Source of the DNA: Bacteroidota bacterium
Lineage (GTDB): Bacteria; Bacteroidota; Bacteroidia; Bacteroidales; JAAUTT01
Assembly (NCBI GenBank): GCA_030706405.1
Contig: JAUZOO010000006.1
Coordinates: 1 to 64,000 of the forward strand
Length of the DNA stretch: 64,000 nucleotides
Direction: 5' to 3'
Positions within the stretch are counted from its first letter, which is position 1. Each line of letters opens with the position of its first letter. The notes beneath the pieces were generated by a model. The model made no database searches, was not told where the DNA came from, and saw only the letters and a list, made by a program, of their open reading frames with translations. This document shows, one piece after another, positions 36,676 through 45,506 of the stretch. Position numbers and translations under genes: made by a program.

Positions 36676-37882
36676 TTCAAATCCTAGAATCTTGACAGTC
36701 AAAAATAAACCGACTATAGCCTTAACCGGCGCAACTGGTTTTTTAGGCAGCCACCTAATGGCATCGATGCTTTCATGTGGATATAAGATCATCATACTGG
36801 GCCGTCGGACAAAAGAGGAAACGTTGCAGGAAAGGATTTCCAGACTTTTACAATGGTTTGGGATTGAGGAGTTGACGGGTCAATTAGAATTGGTGGAAAT
36901 AGATTTTTTAAAGCCTATGCTGGGCTTGCCGGAAGCTGAATATAAAAAACTCTGTTTAAATACTGAACAGATTATACATTGCGCTTCAGATACCAGTTTT
37001 GCAGAACGTAAGCGGGATATCGTTTTCAAAACCAATGTTACCAGTTTGGAGGGTATTCTGGAATTTGCCGCCAATGCCCATGTAACTTTCTTGCATTATA
37101 TAAGCACCGCATACGTCGCAGGGGCTAATGGTACGATATGTCAGGAATGCATCCCCTGTGCCAGTGATTTTTTCAATGTATATGAAGAAAGTAAAGCCAG
37201 GGCTGAAAATATGATTTACTCCTTTTGCAAAAAAGAATCAATTCCCTTTACCATAATCCGCCCATCGATAGTGTATGGCGATTCCCGCACAGGACGCTCT
37301 CTTAAATTTAATGCCTTATATTTTCCATTACAATCCTTAATGTATATCCGGGAAATCTATCTGAACGATATACAAAATCATGGAGGCTTAAAATCAAACC
37401 CACATGGAATATTTATCGATAAAGAAGGTTACCTACATTTACCTCTTCGGATATATTTGCCCCAAGAGGGCGCCCTTAACCTTATCCCAGTGGATTATTT
37501 TGTGAATGCCACCATGAAAATAATTGTAAATGCATCCCCCGGTGAAATTTATCATTTGACCAATAACTCGCCTACAACGCTTGAAGGTATTTCCGCCTAC
37601 AATGAAAGATTTATGAAGATCAAAGGTGTGGAGATTATTTATGCTAAATCAGCAGACAATGTATTACGCAATCCGGCAGAAGAACTGTTTGATCGTTTTG
37701 TTGAACCATACCGGCTTTATTTATCGGACAACAGAATTTTCAACAGGGTTAATACTGATTTAGTTACAGATAATTTTTATCCACCTGAATTTACTTATGA
37801 GATATTCAAAAACTGTATGGAATATGCCATTCGGGTAAACTGGGGCGAATCGATTTTTGTAGAAGAACATAGGGAAAGTTGA
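36626..37882 (+). CDS. Thioester-reductase-like SDR (NAD-binding)
   Basis: A 418-residue extended short-chain dehydrogenase. The Rossmann motif TGATGFLGSHL is at residues 34-44; LQERISRLLQWFG and QIIHCASDTSFAERKRDIVF ... TNVTSLEGILEFA match the thioester reductase/male-sterility (NAD_binding_4) family, as does the catalytic YEESK. Such enzymes reduce thioester-bound acyl groups to aldehydes or alcohols. The start is uncertain: ATG 36626 overlaps the previous gene by 50 bp and adds ~25 residues before the core; a TTG at 36692 is the alternative. Confidence 0.75.
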   Translation: MYCTRDFAEKKTYCIHNSNPRILTVKNKPTIALTGATGFLGSHLMASMLSCGYKIIILGRRTKEETLQERISRLLQWFGIEELTGQLELVEIDFLKPMLGLPEAEYKKLCLNTEQIIHCASDTSFAERKRDIVFKTNVTSLEGILEFAANAHVTFLHYISTAYVAGANGTICQECIPCASDFFNVYEESKARAENMIYSFCKKESIPFTIIRPSIVYGDSRTGRSLKFNALYFPLQSLMYIREIYLNDIQNHGGLKSNPHGIFIDKEGYLHLPLRIYLPQEGALNLIPVDYFVNATMKIIVNASPGEIYHLTNNSPTTLEGISAYNERFMKIKGVEIIYAKSADNVLRNPAEELFDRFVEPYRLYLSDNRIFNRVNTDLVTDNFYPPEFTYEIFKNCMEYAIRVNWGESIFVEEHRES

Positions 37883-37899
37883 CCTTTTAATGTAAAATT

Positions 37900-39453
37900 A
37901 TGGCTAAGGTATTGCTTATTAACTCCAATAGATTCAAGCACCCATGGCCTGTCATACCTTTCGGACTTTGTTGTATAGCAACTGTCCTGGAGACGAATGG
38001 AAATCACAATGTTCATTTCCTCGATTTATGTTTCTCTTTAAACTGTGCAGAAGATATCCGAAAGACTGTGCGAAACTTTATGCCTGATGTCATTGGCATA
38101 ACGGTAAGAAATATTGATGACACAGGAGGCTTTAATGTCCACTTTTTATTAGATGATGTCAAAAAGGATGTTATCGATTATTGTAAAAAAGAATTTTCCG
38201 GACCTATTGTTATTGGAGGGCCTTCGGTAGGGATAAATGGTAGGGAGATGCTTGATTTTTTTGACCTTGAATATGCAGTACGAGGAGACGGTGAAGCCGT
38301 GATGCTCGAATTTGCAAACCGCATTGCAAACCAGCAACCTCTGGAAGGTTTGAAAGGCTTGATTATTCGCCAGGAAAAGGTCATCGTTCAGGACATGGAG
38401 CCTTTTCGCGTGCAGGATCTGGACTCACTTCCATTTCCAAAACCACAACGCTATTTGAATCTCGGCCATTATCGCCGTTTTGGATCTCCTATCCAGATAC
38501 AGACCAAGCGGGGTTGTACTTTAAAGTGTTCGTATTGCACGTATAACAAAATTGAGGGGAAGCAATATCGCTTAATAGATCCAAAGCGCGTGGCGAATGA
38601 AATTGAAATTCTTGTTAAAGAAACGGGCATCAATCACGTTGAATTTGCTGACAGCATTTTTAATGTACCTCTTTTTCATGCAAAGGAGGTATTGAGAGAA
38701 GTCATCAGAAAAAATCTTGATCTTAGGCTGCATACTATGGGACTTTCACCTGCGGCGGTGGACGAAGAACTTCTGGATCTCATGAAAAGGGCTGGTTTTA
38801 ATGAAGTGGATATTGGTGCCGAGTCTATGTGTGATGTAGTTCTGGAAAGCCTTGCCAAAAATTTTAAACGGGCGGATGTCCTAAACACTGCAAATTTGCT
38901 AAAGAAGAAAAAGATACCAGTCACCTGGTTTATTATGCTTGGTGCGCCGTCTGAAACACGTGAAACTGTGCTTGAAACCCTGAATACAATAGGCAGCGTT
39001 GCTTCCAAATGGGATTTGGTTTTCATATCCACAGGAGTACGCGTTTACAATGAGTCCTCCCTTGCACAAGAAATTCTGAAACGTAATATCCATGGTACGA
39101 TGGACAATTTTTTGCATCCGGTAAAAATTGAACCTAACGAAATTGCCTTGGAAGATATCCGTGCTATTACAAAACGATACTCATTTCGATTCCCCAACTT
39201 TTATTTTTACGAGAAAGAGCGTATCATTCCCGGATGGCTCCTTATCACTGGCAATTTTGTGTTAAAGATGTTCCGTTCCCGACAGCCTGTTTGGCGTTTA
39301 CTCATTCTTTTAAAAAGGATTGAGTGGATTTTTGGAATAGGCTTGATAAAAAGAAGAAAATATGAACTAAACATGAATTCTTATAAAAGGGAAAGTCAAA
39401 AAAATAATGGTTTTTCTCTTATCCGGCATCCCAAAATCACATCCGACAACTAA
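37900..39453 (+). CDS. B12-binding radical SAM enzyme
   Basis: A 517-residue protein. The N-terminal ~130 residues are a cobalamin-binding fold (KVLLINSNRFKHPWPVIPFG ... VIGITVRNIDD ... GGPSVGINGREMLDF). The radical SAM core begins near residue 190 with the CxxxCxxC motif in RGCTLKCSYCTY. Later strands fit the family (DIGAESMCDVVLESLAKNF, TWFIMLGAPSETRETV). This class includes methyltransferases, ring-forming enzymes and other radical catalysts; the product cannot be deduced. The gene follows the SDR by 17 bp and precedes a methyltransferase by 5 bp. Confidence 0.85.
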   Translation: MAKVLLINSNRFKHPWPVIPFGLCCIATVLETNGNHNVHFLDLCFSLNCAEDIRKTVRNFMPDVIGITVRNIDDTGGFNVHFLLDDVKKDVIDYCKKEFSGPIVIGGPSVGINGREMLDFFDLEYAVRGDGEAVMLEFANRIANQQPLEGLKGLIIRQEKVIVQDMEPFRVQDLDSLPFPKPQRYLNLGHYRRFGSPIQIQTKRGCTLKCSYCTYNKIEGKQYRLIDPKRVANEIEILVKETGINHVEFADSIFNVPLFHAKEVLREVIRKNLDLRLHTMGLSPAAVDEELLDLMKRAGFNEVDIGAESMCDVVLESLAKNFKRADVLNTANLLKKKKIPVTWFIMLGAPSETRETVLETLNTIGSVASKWDLVFISTGVRVYNESSLAQEILKRNIHGTMDNFLHPVKIEPNEIALEDIRAITKRYSFRFPNFYFYEKERIIPGWLLITGNFVLKMFRSRQPVWRLLILLKRIEWIFGIGLIKRRKYELNMNSYKRESQKNNGFSLIRHPKITSDN

Positions 39454-39458
39454 GCAAA

Positions 39459-40277
39459 ATGAAAAAAGTTTCAGACGAAACCTACAGTCTTATCAATAAC
39501 GACATTTATGATATCGAAGGAGATCGATGGTGGCATCCAGACTTCTCGCTTAATTTAATAAGAACATTATATAATCCTTTCAGGGTAAATTACGCAAAAA
39601 AAATAATTAACCAACTGAAAGTTAATCCGGCTAAAACAAAGGTACTGGAAGTTGGTTGTGGAGGAGGGATATTCATTGAAGATATCGCAAAAATGGGGCT
39701 TATAACTACCGGAATTGACCCCTCAGAGCAATCGTTAAACATTGCCATACAACACGCTAAAGAAAATAACCTTACCATTAAATATGAGAAAGGGATAGGC
39801 GAAAATCTCCCCTTTCAAAACAATGCTTTCGATATCGTTTTTTGTTGCGATGTGCTGGAGCATGTTCGCGATTTACCAAAAGTGATTTCTGAAATTTCAC
39901 GTGTCCTGAAAAACGGAGGTATCTTTATTTATGACACATTTAATCGCACCTATTTCAGCAAAATAAGCATCATCAAAATACTACAGGAATGGAAACGATG
40001 GGCCATCATGCCTCCGAACCTTCATGTTTGGAAAATGTTCATCAAACCCGATGAAATAAGGTTTTTATTACGAAAAAACCAATTGGATTGGAAAGAACAC
40101 CGAGGAATAAAGCCCGATATTTCCTATCTAAAAATGCTTCGTTATCTCCACCAAAGAGCAGTCGGAGAACTGACTTATGTAGAATTTGGCAAAAAATTCC
40201 GCATGGTCGAAAGCAAGAGCACTCAAATCATGTACATGGGATATGCGATTAAAAACAATAATTCGAAAAATACCTGA
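39459..40277 (+). CDS. SAM-dependent methyltransferase, UbiG-like
   Basis: A 272-residue class I methyltransferase. Motif I is VLEVGCGGGIFIEDIAKMG (residues ~65-83), then GIDPSEQSLNIA; motif II region is FDIVFCCDVLEHVRDLPKVI, and LKNGGIFIYDTFNRT gives motif III. The overall pattern is of UbiG-type O-methyltransferases. UbiG itself is expected in ubiquinone makers, whereas Bacteroidota use menaquinone, so a role in this cluster's own product is more likely. It is the last gene of the cluster. Confidence 0.8.
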   Translation: MKKVSDETYSLINNDIYDIEGDRWWHPDFSLNLIRTLYNPFRVNYAKKIINQLKVNPAKTKVLEVGCGGGIFIEDIAKMGLITTGIDPSEQSLNIAIQHAKENNLTIKYEKGIGENLPFQNNAFDIVFCCDVLEHVRDLPKVISEISRVLKNGGIFIYDTFNRTYFSKISIIKILQEWKRWAIMPPNLHVWKMFIKPDEIRFLLRKNQLDWKEHRGIKPDISYLKMLRYLHQRAVGELTYVEFGKKFRMVESKSTQIMYMGYAIKNNNSKNT

Positions 40278-40287
40278 ATCGTTGGTT

Positions 40288-40304
40288 GTATGCAAATTAC
40301 ATAC
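40288..40304. promoter_or_regulatory. Integrase-arm-like repeat, site 3
   Basis: GTATGCAAATTACATAC is, on the complement, GTATGTAATTTGCATAC, matching sites beside cores A and B with slight divergence. It lies 56 bp from tRNA core C, nearly the same spacing as site 2 has from core A. Confidence 0.4.
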
Positions 40305-40360
40305 ACAAGCGCAATTAAGTACATATAAATCAACTTTATAAGTACTATATTATTGACTTA

Positions 40361-40407
40361 TAGCGCGACCTAAGATTAAACCTGGGACCTCATGATTATC
40401 AATCGCA
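40361..40407 (-). repeat. Degenerate tRNA 3' attachment core C
   Basis: On the minus strand this reads TGCGATTGATAATCATGAGG, then a T-arm-like segment, then TCGCGCTA. It matches cores A and B with several substitutions (for example GATAAT for CATAAT). Its minus-strand downstream side also resembles the terminator and TGCATAC region that follows core A, so A and C are diverged inverted repeats flanking the four-gene biosynthetic cluster. With core B (same strand) it brackets the oxidative-stress islet as direct repeats. Confidence 0.65.
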
Positions 40408-40539
40408 AATGGTTTATTTTTGACATTTCCAAGTCACTGTATTTTAGCGATTAATGAAAATGCAAGCCAATAGTATAAGCAAAGTGTATTTTCCAGTTGG
40501 CTATGTTCTAAACTGAATATGTAAGTAATATATTTATGC

Positions 40540-40761
40540 ATGGAATTAAAAGAACTACAAAACAAGTTATTGCAACTATCAGAAGCTGATAGGGCACAAG
40601 TTTATGAGCAAATTTTCAAGCTTGTATCTCAATATGATTACGATTTTAACACCGAGGAATTGCAAGAAAAATTTCGGCCCAAGCACAGCCGTGCAACAGT
40701 GAACCTAAAAAAGAAGGAATTATTCAAAGGATACATTCCTGAGATATTGGCAGACTCGTAA
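40540..40761 (+). CDS. Small hypothetical protein, 73 aa
   Basis: A charged, mostly helical 73-residue protein (MELKELQNKLLQLSEADRAQ..., ending ELFKGYIPEILADS) without signal or membrane segment. The first half looks like the helical N terminus of small antitoxin-like or addiction-module proteins, but there is no toxin gene beside it. It lies in a junction zone rich in gene fragments, so it could be a remnant of something larger. Confidence 0.4.
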   Translation: MELKELQNKLLQLSEADRAQVYEQIFKLVSQYDYDFNTEELQEKFRPKHSRATVNLKKKELFKGYIPEILADS

Positions 40762-40762
40762 A

Positions 40763-40823
40763 TGTGCCAAAGAAGTAGGGATATCAATGCAGACATCCTT
40801 TGACTGGCTCATCGCGCAAAGCT
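40763..40823 (+). pseudogene. Possible IS1595-type transposase fragment
   Basis: About 20 codons read CAKEVGISMQTSFDWLIAQS, similar to the helix-turn-helix stretch of IS1595/ISXO2 transposases (AKEVGIS..T.F.WRHKIL). There is no start, no catalytic domain and no inverted repeat. The match is short and judged by eye only. Confidence 0.35.
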
Positions 40824-40829
40824 TGGCAT

Positions 40830-40943
40830 GGACGCGCAATTGTAATATTCAAAAGTGCCAGAAACGCTGGCGACATTAAGTTTACCATAAGTTCGTCCGG
40901 ATTAGCCGATGCATTTATTAACATTAAATCGACAACGGAATAA
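40830..40943 (+). pseudogene. C-terminal remnant of a GH2 beta-galactosidase-like gene
   Basis: Thirty-seven codons and a stop read GRAIVIFKSARNAGDIKF then TISSSGLADAFINIKSTTE. This is the typical final strand pattern of multidomain GH2 enzymes (G.A.V.I.S....G.I...A.S.GL..A...I). Everything upstream is missing, and the fragment is joined directly to the preceding transposase-like fragment. It is the second carbohydrate-enzyme scrap in the junction zone, after the GH43 piece. Confidence 0.5.
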
Positions 40944-41141
40944 TACAAATTTCAGAATAACATTATAATAAAAAGATTTTTAAATTAGTTCCGCTTTCGC
41001 AGGGCTAATTTAAATTTTTCAAAAGTTGAAAAAATTAAGCTGTATGTACATACATAAAAAAATCCAGAGGCAACTTGGTCTTGTTGTTTATCCTTGCCGG
41101 TTTAAAATCAGCTATATTTCAAGCGAAATTACAAGATCCGC

Positions 41142-41486
41142 TTAGCGCCCTATTTTATAGATCCCGCTCAGCGAGGGGTTTGAATAAGGTACGGCAAACG
41201 ACGAACTTTCTGTATTGGAAAAGATATTTTCAAAATTCCTAAAGGTTGACTTTGTTATATCTGACAATTCTCCGTCCTTCACTTCAATCTTATTGATAAC
41301 AATATTAACGCCTGCTACTTGTTTTACGGCATCTGTTGCTGCCTGTTTTTTCGATAAACCATCAACTACACCAGTTATAGTAACAATACCATCTTCAACA
41401 CCAATTTCAATTTCAATATCGATAAGGGACGGTTCCCTTTTGAGTTCTTCTTGAACATCTTTTTGTAATTCCAAATTCGATTTCAT
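41142..41486 (-). CDS. BON-domain protein
   Basis: A 114-residue protein with one BON domain (residues ~5-70: VQEELKREPSLIDIEIEIGV, GIVTITGVVDGLSKKQAATD, VKQVAGVNIVINKIEV), as in OsmY-like stress proteins. There is no signal peptide, so it is probably cytosolic, and it has only one BON copy where OsmY relatives have two or three. The C-terminal ~40 residues look disordered. It is the last gene of the minus-strand stress islet, 66 bp after poxB. Confidence 0.75.
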   Translation of the reverse strand: MKSNLELQKDVQEELKREPSLIDIEIEIGVEDGIVTITGVVDGLSKKQAATDAVKQVAGVNIVINKIEVKDGELSDITKSTFRNFENIFSNTESSSFAVPYSNPSLSGIYKIGR

Positions 41487-41552
41487 AATAGAATATGATT
41501 TAACAAGGCGGATTAATGATCAAATCTTAATGTAAAGAGTTGTAGTTAAAGC

Positions 41553-43289
41553 TCAAAGTACTTCTCTAAAATGCTTATAATTAGACGAAATCATATTAAA
41601 AACCTCATCCATGCGCCCGCTTAACATCATTCGTCCCATGTATAAAGCATAGCCTTTCATTTGGTCAAATTCCAGTTTGGGAGGCATGGCAAGTGCGTTC
41701 GGGTCTGTCCATACAGTAACCAACACAGGTCCATCGTGTTGAAAGGCTTTTTCTAATCCTGCCTTTACTTCGTAGGGTTCGTTAATGGTAATACCAGTCA
41801 TTCCCATTGCTTCTGCAATTTTGGTGAAGTCGGGGTTTAGCATATCGGTTTCCAGGTCAGGAATACCTGCAACTTCCATTTCCAGTTTCACCATACCCAG
41901 CGAGCGGTTGTTAAAAACAATGACCTTCACGGGTAATTTATATTGAACAATGGTCATCAGGTCTCCCAGCATCATTGACAGACCTCCATCGCCACAGAAT
42001 GCAATTACTTGTTGGCCGGGACGGGCAAGTGCAGCTCCAATGGCCTGCGGCATTGCATTTGCCATTGAACCATGATTGAATGAACCCAGCATTTTGCGTT
42101 GCCCTGTTCCGTCGATATAGCGTGCAGCCCAAACACAGCACATTCCCGTATCAACCGTGAATATGGCATCTTTATCGGCCAGTTCATTAATTACTGAAGC
42201 AACAAATTCAGGATGAATGGTATTCGGCTTTCCGGTATCCTCCACATAGGTCTGTAAATTCTTCTTTACTTCTTTATAAAATTCCAGTTGATGACCAAGG
42301 AAAACCGCATCGTCTTTCACTTCAATTAAAGGAATGAGTGCCTGTAATGTATCTTTTACGTCACCACAAAGTCCGAGGTCGAGTTTAGCTCTTCGCCCGA
42401 GTTTTTCGGGTTTAATATCAATTTGAACGATTTTATTTTCAACGGGCATGAAAGGCGTATAAGGAAAATCGGTGCCTAATAAAACAAGCAACTCGCATTC
42501 GTGCATACTATGGTAAGCCGATGGAAACCCCAGCAACCCGGTAAGGCCTACTTCGTAAGGATTATCATATTGTATAGCCATCTTCGCTTTATAGGAATAA
42601 GCTACCGGAGCTTTAAGTTTTTGGGCAAGCTGTATAATCTCATCATGGGCTTCGGCAGCTCCCAATCCGCAGAAAATAGTAACCTTTTTGTGGGAGTTTA
42701 GCATTTCGGTCAATTGCACTAACTCGCTTTCCGACGGCCTTACAATTGGTCGGTTACGAAAAAGCAACGTAGTAGTTTCGGCCTCCATTGCCGGGAGGTT
42801 TGTAATATCGCCCGGTAACCCGAGAACAGCTACGCCTTTTTTGTGCACAGCATGCTGAAGGGCAGACTGCAACATTCGGGGCAACTGTGCAGGAGTAGTG
42901 GCCACCTGGTTATAGCAACTGCAATCATCGAAAAGTTTGATTGTATTTGTTTCCTGAAAATAATCGGTTCCAAATTCTTTGGTAGGTATTGTTGAAGCAA
43001 TGGCCAATACTGAAGCAGACGAACGATGCGCGTCGTACAATCCATTTATAAGATGAACATGTCCCGGGCCGCTGCTACCAGCGCAACAAGCCAAATCATT
43101 CAACTGAGCCTCAGCCCCGGCAGCATAAGCGGCAGTTTCTTCGTGCCGCACATGAACCCATTTGATGTTGCCATTACGGTGTACGGCAGCGTTTAAGTGG
43201 TTGAGACTATCGCCTGTTAAGGCATAGATTCTTTGGATGCCAGCTTCAATTAGTGTATCCACCAGTTGGTCTGATACATTTTTGCTCAT
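41553..43289 (-). CDS. poxB: Pyruvate oxidase / pyruvate:quinone oxidoreductase (TPP enzyme)
   Basis: A 578-residue thiamine-diphosphate enzyme of the PoxB type. It opens with VSDQLVDTLIEAGIQRIYAL and contains the TPP catalytic Glu region (VRHEETAAYAAGAEAQL), a central FAD-type domain, and the C-terminal TPP-binding motif (CGDGGLSMMLGDLMTIVQYK ... NNRSLGMV). Length agrees with E. coli PoxB. Acetolactate synthase is less likely, because the N-terminal and ending sequences follow the pyruvate oxidase pattern and the neighbours are stress genes. It decarboxylates pyruvate to acetate plus CO2, passing electrons to quinone or oxygen. Confidence 0.85.
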   Translation of the reverse strand: MSKNVSDQLVDTLIEAGIQRIYALTGDSLNHLNAAVHRNGNIKWVHVRHEETAAYAAGAEAQLNDLACCAGSSGPGHVHLINGLYDAHRSSASVLAIASTIPTKEFGTDYFQETNTIKLFDDCSCYNQVATTPAQLPRMLQSALQHAVHKKGVAVLGLPGDITNLPAMEAETTTLLFRNRPIVRPSESELVQLTEMLNSHKKVTIFCGLGAAEAHDEIIQLAQKLKAPVAYSYKAKMAIQYDNPYEVGLTGLLGFPSAYHSMHECELLVLLGTDFPYTPFMPVENKIVQIDIKPEKLGRRAKLDLGLCGDVKDTLQALIPLIEVKDDAVFLGHQLEFYKEVKKNLQTYVEDTGKPNTIHPEFVASVINELADKDAIFTVDTGMCCVWAARYIDGTGQRKMLGSFNHGSMANAMPQAIGAALARPGQQVIAFCGDGGLSMMLGDLMTIVQYKLPVKVIVFNNRSLGMVKLEMEVAGIPDLETDMLNPDFTKIAEAMGMTGITINEPYEVKAGLEKAFQHDGPVLVTVWTDPNALAMPPKLEFDQMKGYALYMGRMMLSGRMDEVFNMISSNYKHFREVL

Positions 43290-43325
43290 AAGAGTGTTGT
43301 TTTATAGCCCATTCAACAAATATTT

Positions 43326-43517
43326 TCAGTGATCAGTTTTTTCTGGAGGAACTTTTAATCCAGCTTCTTTTGCTTCACTTATTCCAATGGCAATGGCTTG
43401 CTTTCGGCTTGTTACCTTACCATTTTTCCCGTCTTTGCCCGATTTTAGAGTTCCTTCTTTAAATTCGTGCATTACAATCCCGATTTTTTTCTGAGCTTTT
43501 TTCGAATATTTAGCCAT
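43326..43517 (-). CDS. DUF6496 family small protein
   Basis: A 63-residue lysine-rich protein: MAKYSKKAQKKIGIVMHEFK, then GTLKSGKDGKNGKVTSRKQA and IAIGISEAKEAGLKVPPE. I recognise it as the DUF6496 family, which is common in stress islands and next to poxB-like genes; its function is unknown. Confidence 0.75.
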   Translation of the reverse strand: MAKYSKKAQKKIGIVMHEFKEGTLKSGKDGKNGKVTSRKQAIAIGISEAKEAGLKVPPEKTDH

Positions 43518-43578
43518 GACGTTTTGTTTTACAAATCATTGCTTAGCATTACACACTACACTTATCTGGCATCTAAAT

Positions 43579-44283
43579 TTACTTCTGCTGATTATGCTGT
43601 AATAGGTCCAAAAGAGCTTTTGCTGCGGCTTCGGACGATGCCGGATTTTGGCCGGTAATTAGTAAACCGTCTTTTTTTACATACGAACTCCAATCATCTC
43701 CTTTGCTATAATGTGCGCCCAGTTTTTTCAATTCGTCTTCTAATAAAAAGGGAACGACTCTAGTTAGCTTAACCGCCGCCTCCTCGGTATCTGAAAAACC
43801 TGTAATTTCTTTCCCTTTTACCAATGGCTCCCCATTTGGAGCTTTTACCTTTACCAATGCAGCTGGTGCGTGACATACAAAAGCTAACGGTTTATTATGC
43901 TTATAAAAGGATTCAATTAAAGCAATTGATATTGAATCGGATGCCAAGTCCCATAATGGACCATGGCCTCCCGGATAAAAAACAGCATCGTAATCTGCTT
44001 CATTTACATCACTTAGCTTTACAGTATGGGCTACTTTGTCAATTGATGCATAATCACCGTAAAATCTTTTAGTGGCCGGGGTTTGAGCATCGGGAGCTTC
44101 ACTTTTAGGGTCAACGGGTGGCTGTCCTCCTTTTGGAGAGGCTATGGTCAATTCCACACCTACATCGGCTAAAACATAATAAGGCGCTGCAAATTCCTCA
44201 ATCCAAAAACCGTTTTTTTCGCCGGTATTACCTAAATCGCCATGCGATGTAAGCACTATTAGTACTTTCATAATAGTATCCAT
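43579..44283 (-). CDS. DJ-1/PfpI family protein (Hsp31-like)
   Basis: A 234-residue class I glutamine-amidotransferase-like protein. The nucleophile elbow FVCHAPAAL carries the reactive Cys; VFYPGGHGPLWDLA is the preceding oxyanion strand, and LKKLGAHYSKGDDWSSYV the cap region. This size and pattern fit Hsp31/YajL-like glyoxalases and chaperones. The ATG chosen gives MDTIMKVLIVLTSHGDLGN; the internal ATG at codon 5 (MKVLIVL) is the likelier true start. It protects against carbonyl and oxidative stress and lies in the stress islet. Confidence 0.8.
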   Translation of the reverse strand: MDTIMKVLIVLTSHGDLGNTGEKNGFWIEEFAAPYYVLADVGVELTIASPKGGQPPVDPKSEAPDAQTPATKRFYGDYASIDKVAHTVKLSDVNEADYDAVFYPGGHGPLWDLASDSISIALIESFYKHNKPLAFVCHAPAALVKVKAPNGEPLVKGKEITGFSDTEEAAVKLTRVVPFLLEDELKKLGAHYSKGDDWSSYVKKDGLLITGQNPASSEAAAKALLDLLQHNQQK

Positions 44284-44326
44284 TTTTGTAAATTTTATAA
44301 AAAACGATGTTTTTAAATCCTGATAA

Positions 44327-45325
44327 TCATTCTATTTCAACAAGCATTTTCCCCGTATTTTTACCTTCAAAAAGGCCAGTAAAAGCTTCGGGAAGTTTCT
44401 CAAACCCTTTGATGATAGTTTCCTGATAGCTCAATTTGCCTTCACCAAGCCATTGGGTAAGTCGCTTGATGCCTTCGGGGAAACGGGACACGTAATCACT
44501 TACAATAAACCCTTGCATTAAAGCTCTTTTCTTTAAAATCATAGCCTGCGGACGAGGTCCGGTAGGTATTTCGGTGTTGTTGTATAGCGATATTTGTCCG
44601 CAGACAATAATCCGCGCACCTTTGTTAATATTGGCAATTACAGCATCAGATATTTCGCCACCCACGTTATCAAAGTAAATATCGACTCCTTTGGTACAAG
44701 CCGTTGCTATGGCTTCATTCATATTTTTAGTGGTTCGGTAATTAATCGCCTCGTCAAACCTCAATTTATCTACCAAAAACTCAGTTTTTTCATCGGTACC
44801 GGCAATGCCAACCACCTTACAACCTTTTATCCGGGCAATCTGGCCAACTACCATGCCTACGGCGCCTGCTGCACCCGAAATTACAACTGTTTCGCCAGTC
44901 TCAGGTTTTCCTATATCGAGAAGCCCCAAATAGGCTGCCAAGCCAGGCATACCTAAAACACCAAGATAGTAACTAAGGGGAGCTACGTTTTTTGCCAGCT
45001 TGGTTACATTCACGGCAGGTACAGTCTGTAATTCCTGCCATTTCAAGGATGCTAACACGGCATCGCCCACCTTAAAATTTGGGTGATGACTTTCGATTAC
45101 TTCGGCAATTACACTGCCTTCGATGGCTTTTCCAACCTCAAAAGGTGGAACATACGATTTGGCATCGCTCATACGCCCACGCATGTATGGATCGACCGAC
45201 ACATATTTTGCTTTTACCAACAGTTCGCCATCTTTAGCTAATTCGGCAGGGAATGCTACAATCTCGAAATTGTCGGCAACAGGTTTACCTATTGGCCTTG
45301 ATTTCAATAAAATTTGTTTGTTCAT
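44327..45325 (-). CDS. NADP-dependent MDR oxidoreductase (CurA/leukotriene-B4-reductase-like)
   Basis: A 332-residue medium-chain dehydrogenase without zinc ligands. It begins QILLKSRPIGKPVADNFE and has DPYMRGRMSDAKSYVPPF, which is typical of the prostaglandin-reductase/CurA group, then the nucleotide-binding AAGAVGMVVGQIARIKGCKV (AxGxxG-type). It reduces alpha,beta-unsaturated carbonyls using NADPH, a detoxification reaction that fits the neighbouring stress genes. Confidence 0.82.
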   Translation of the reverse strand: MNKQILLKSRPIGKPVADNFEIVAFPAELAKDGELLVKAKYVSVDPYMRGRMSDAKSYVPPFEVGKAIEGSVIAEVIESHHPNFKVGDAVLASLKWQELQTVPAVNVTKLAKNVAPLSYYLGVLGMPGLAAYLGLLDIGKPETGETVVISGAAGAVGMVVGQIARIKGCKVVGIAGTDEKTEFLVDKLRFDEAINYRTTKNMNEAIATACTKGVDIYFDNVGGEISDAVIANINKGARIIVCGQISLYNNTEIPTGPRPQAMILKKRALMQGFIVSDYVSRFPEGIKRLTQWLGEGKLSYQETIIKGFEKLPEAFTGLFEGKNTGKMLVEIE

Positions 45326-45506
45326 GTCTGGTATTTTAATATTACTTTCAACTCTGGTAAGCTATTGCTTTACTATAACAAGATAAGCCGTTATTTAGCC
45401 TTTGTTAGTTTAAAACGCTCATCTGGTTTTTAGTTTACGACTCATTCCTTCGCAAATTTTATAAACTCGCGTTGTTTCATCGTGTACTTCCCCCTGACTT
45501 TCGTTA

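Noticed and set aside
39459-40277. Ubiquinone biosynthesis UbiG
   Set aside because: Bacteroidota make menaquinone, and the gene is tied to an unrelated biosynthetic cluster.
41553-43289. Acetolactate synthase
   Set aside because: Overall sequence pattern, C-terminal end and stress-gene neighbours fit pyruvate oxidase better; no small regulatory subunit nearby.
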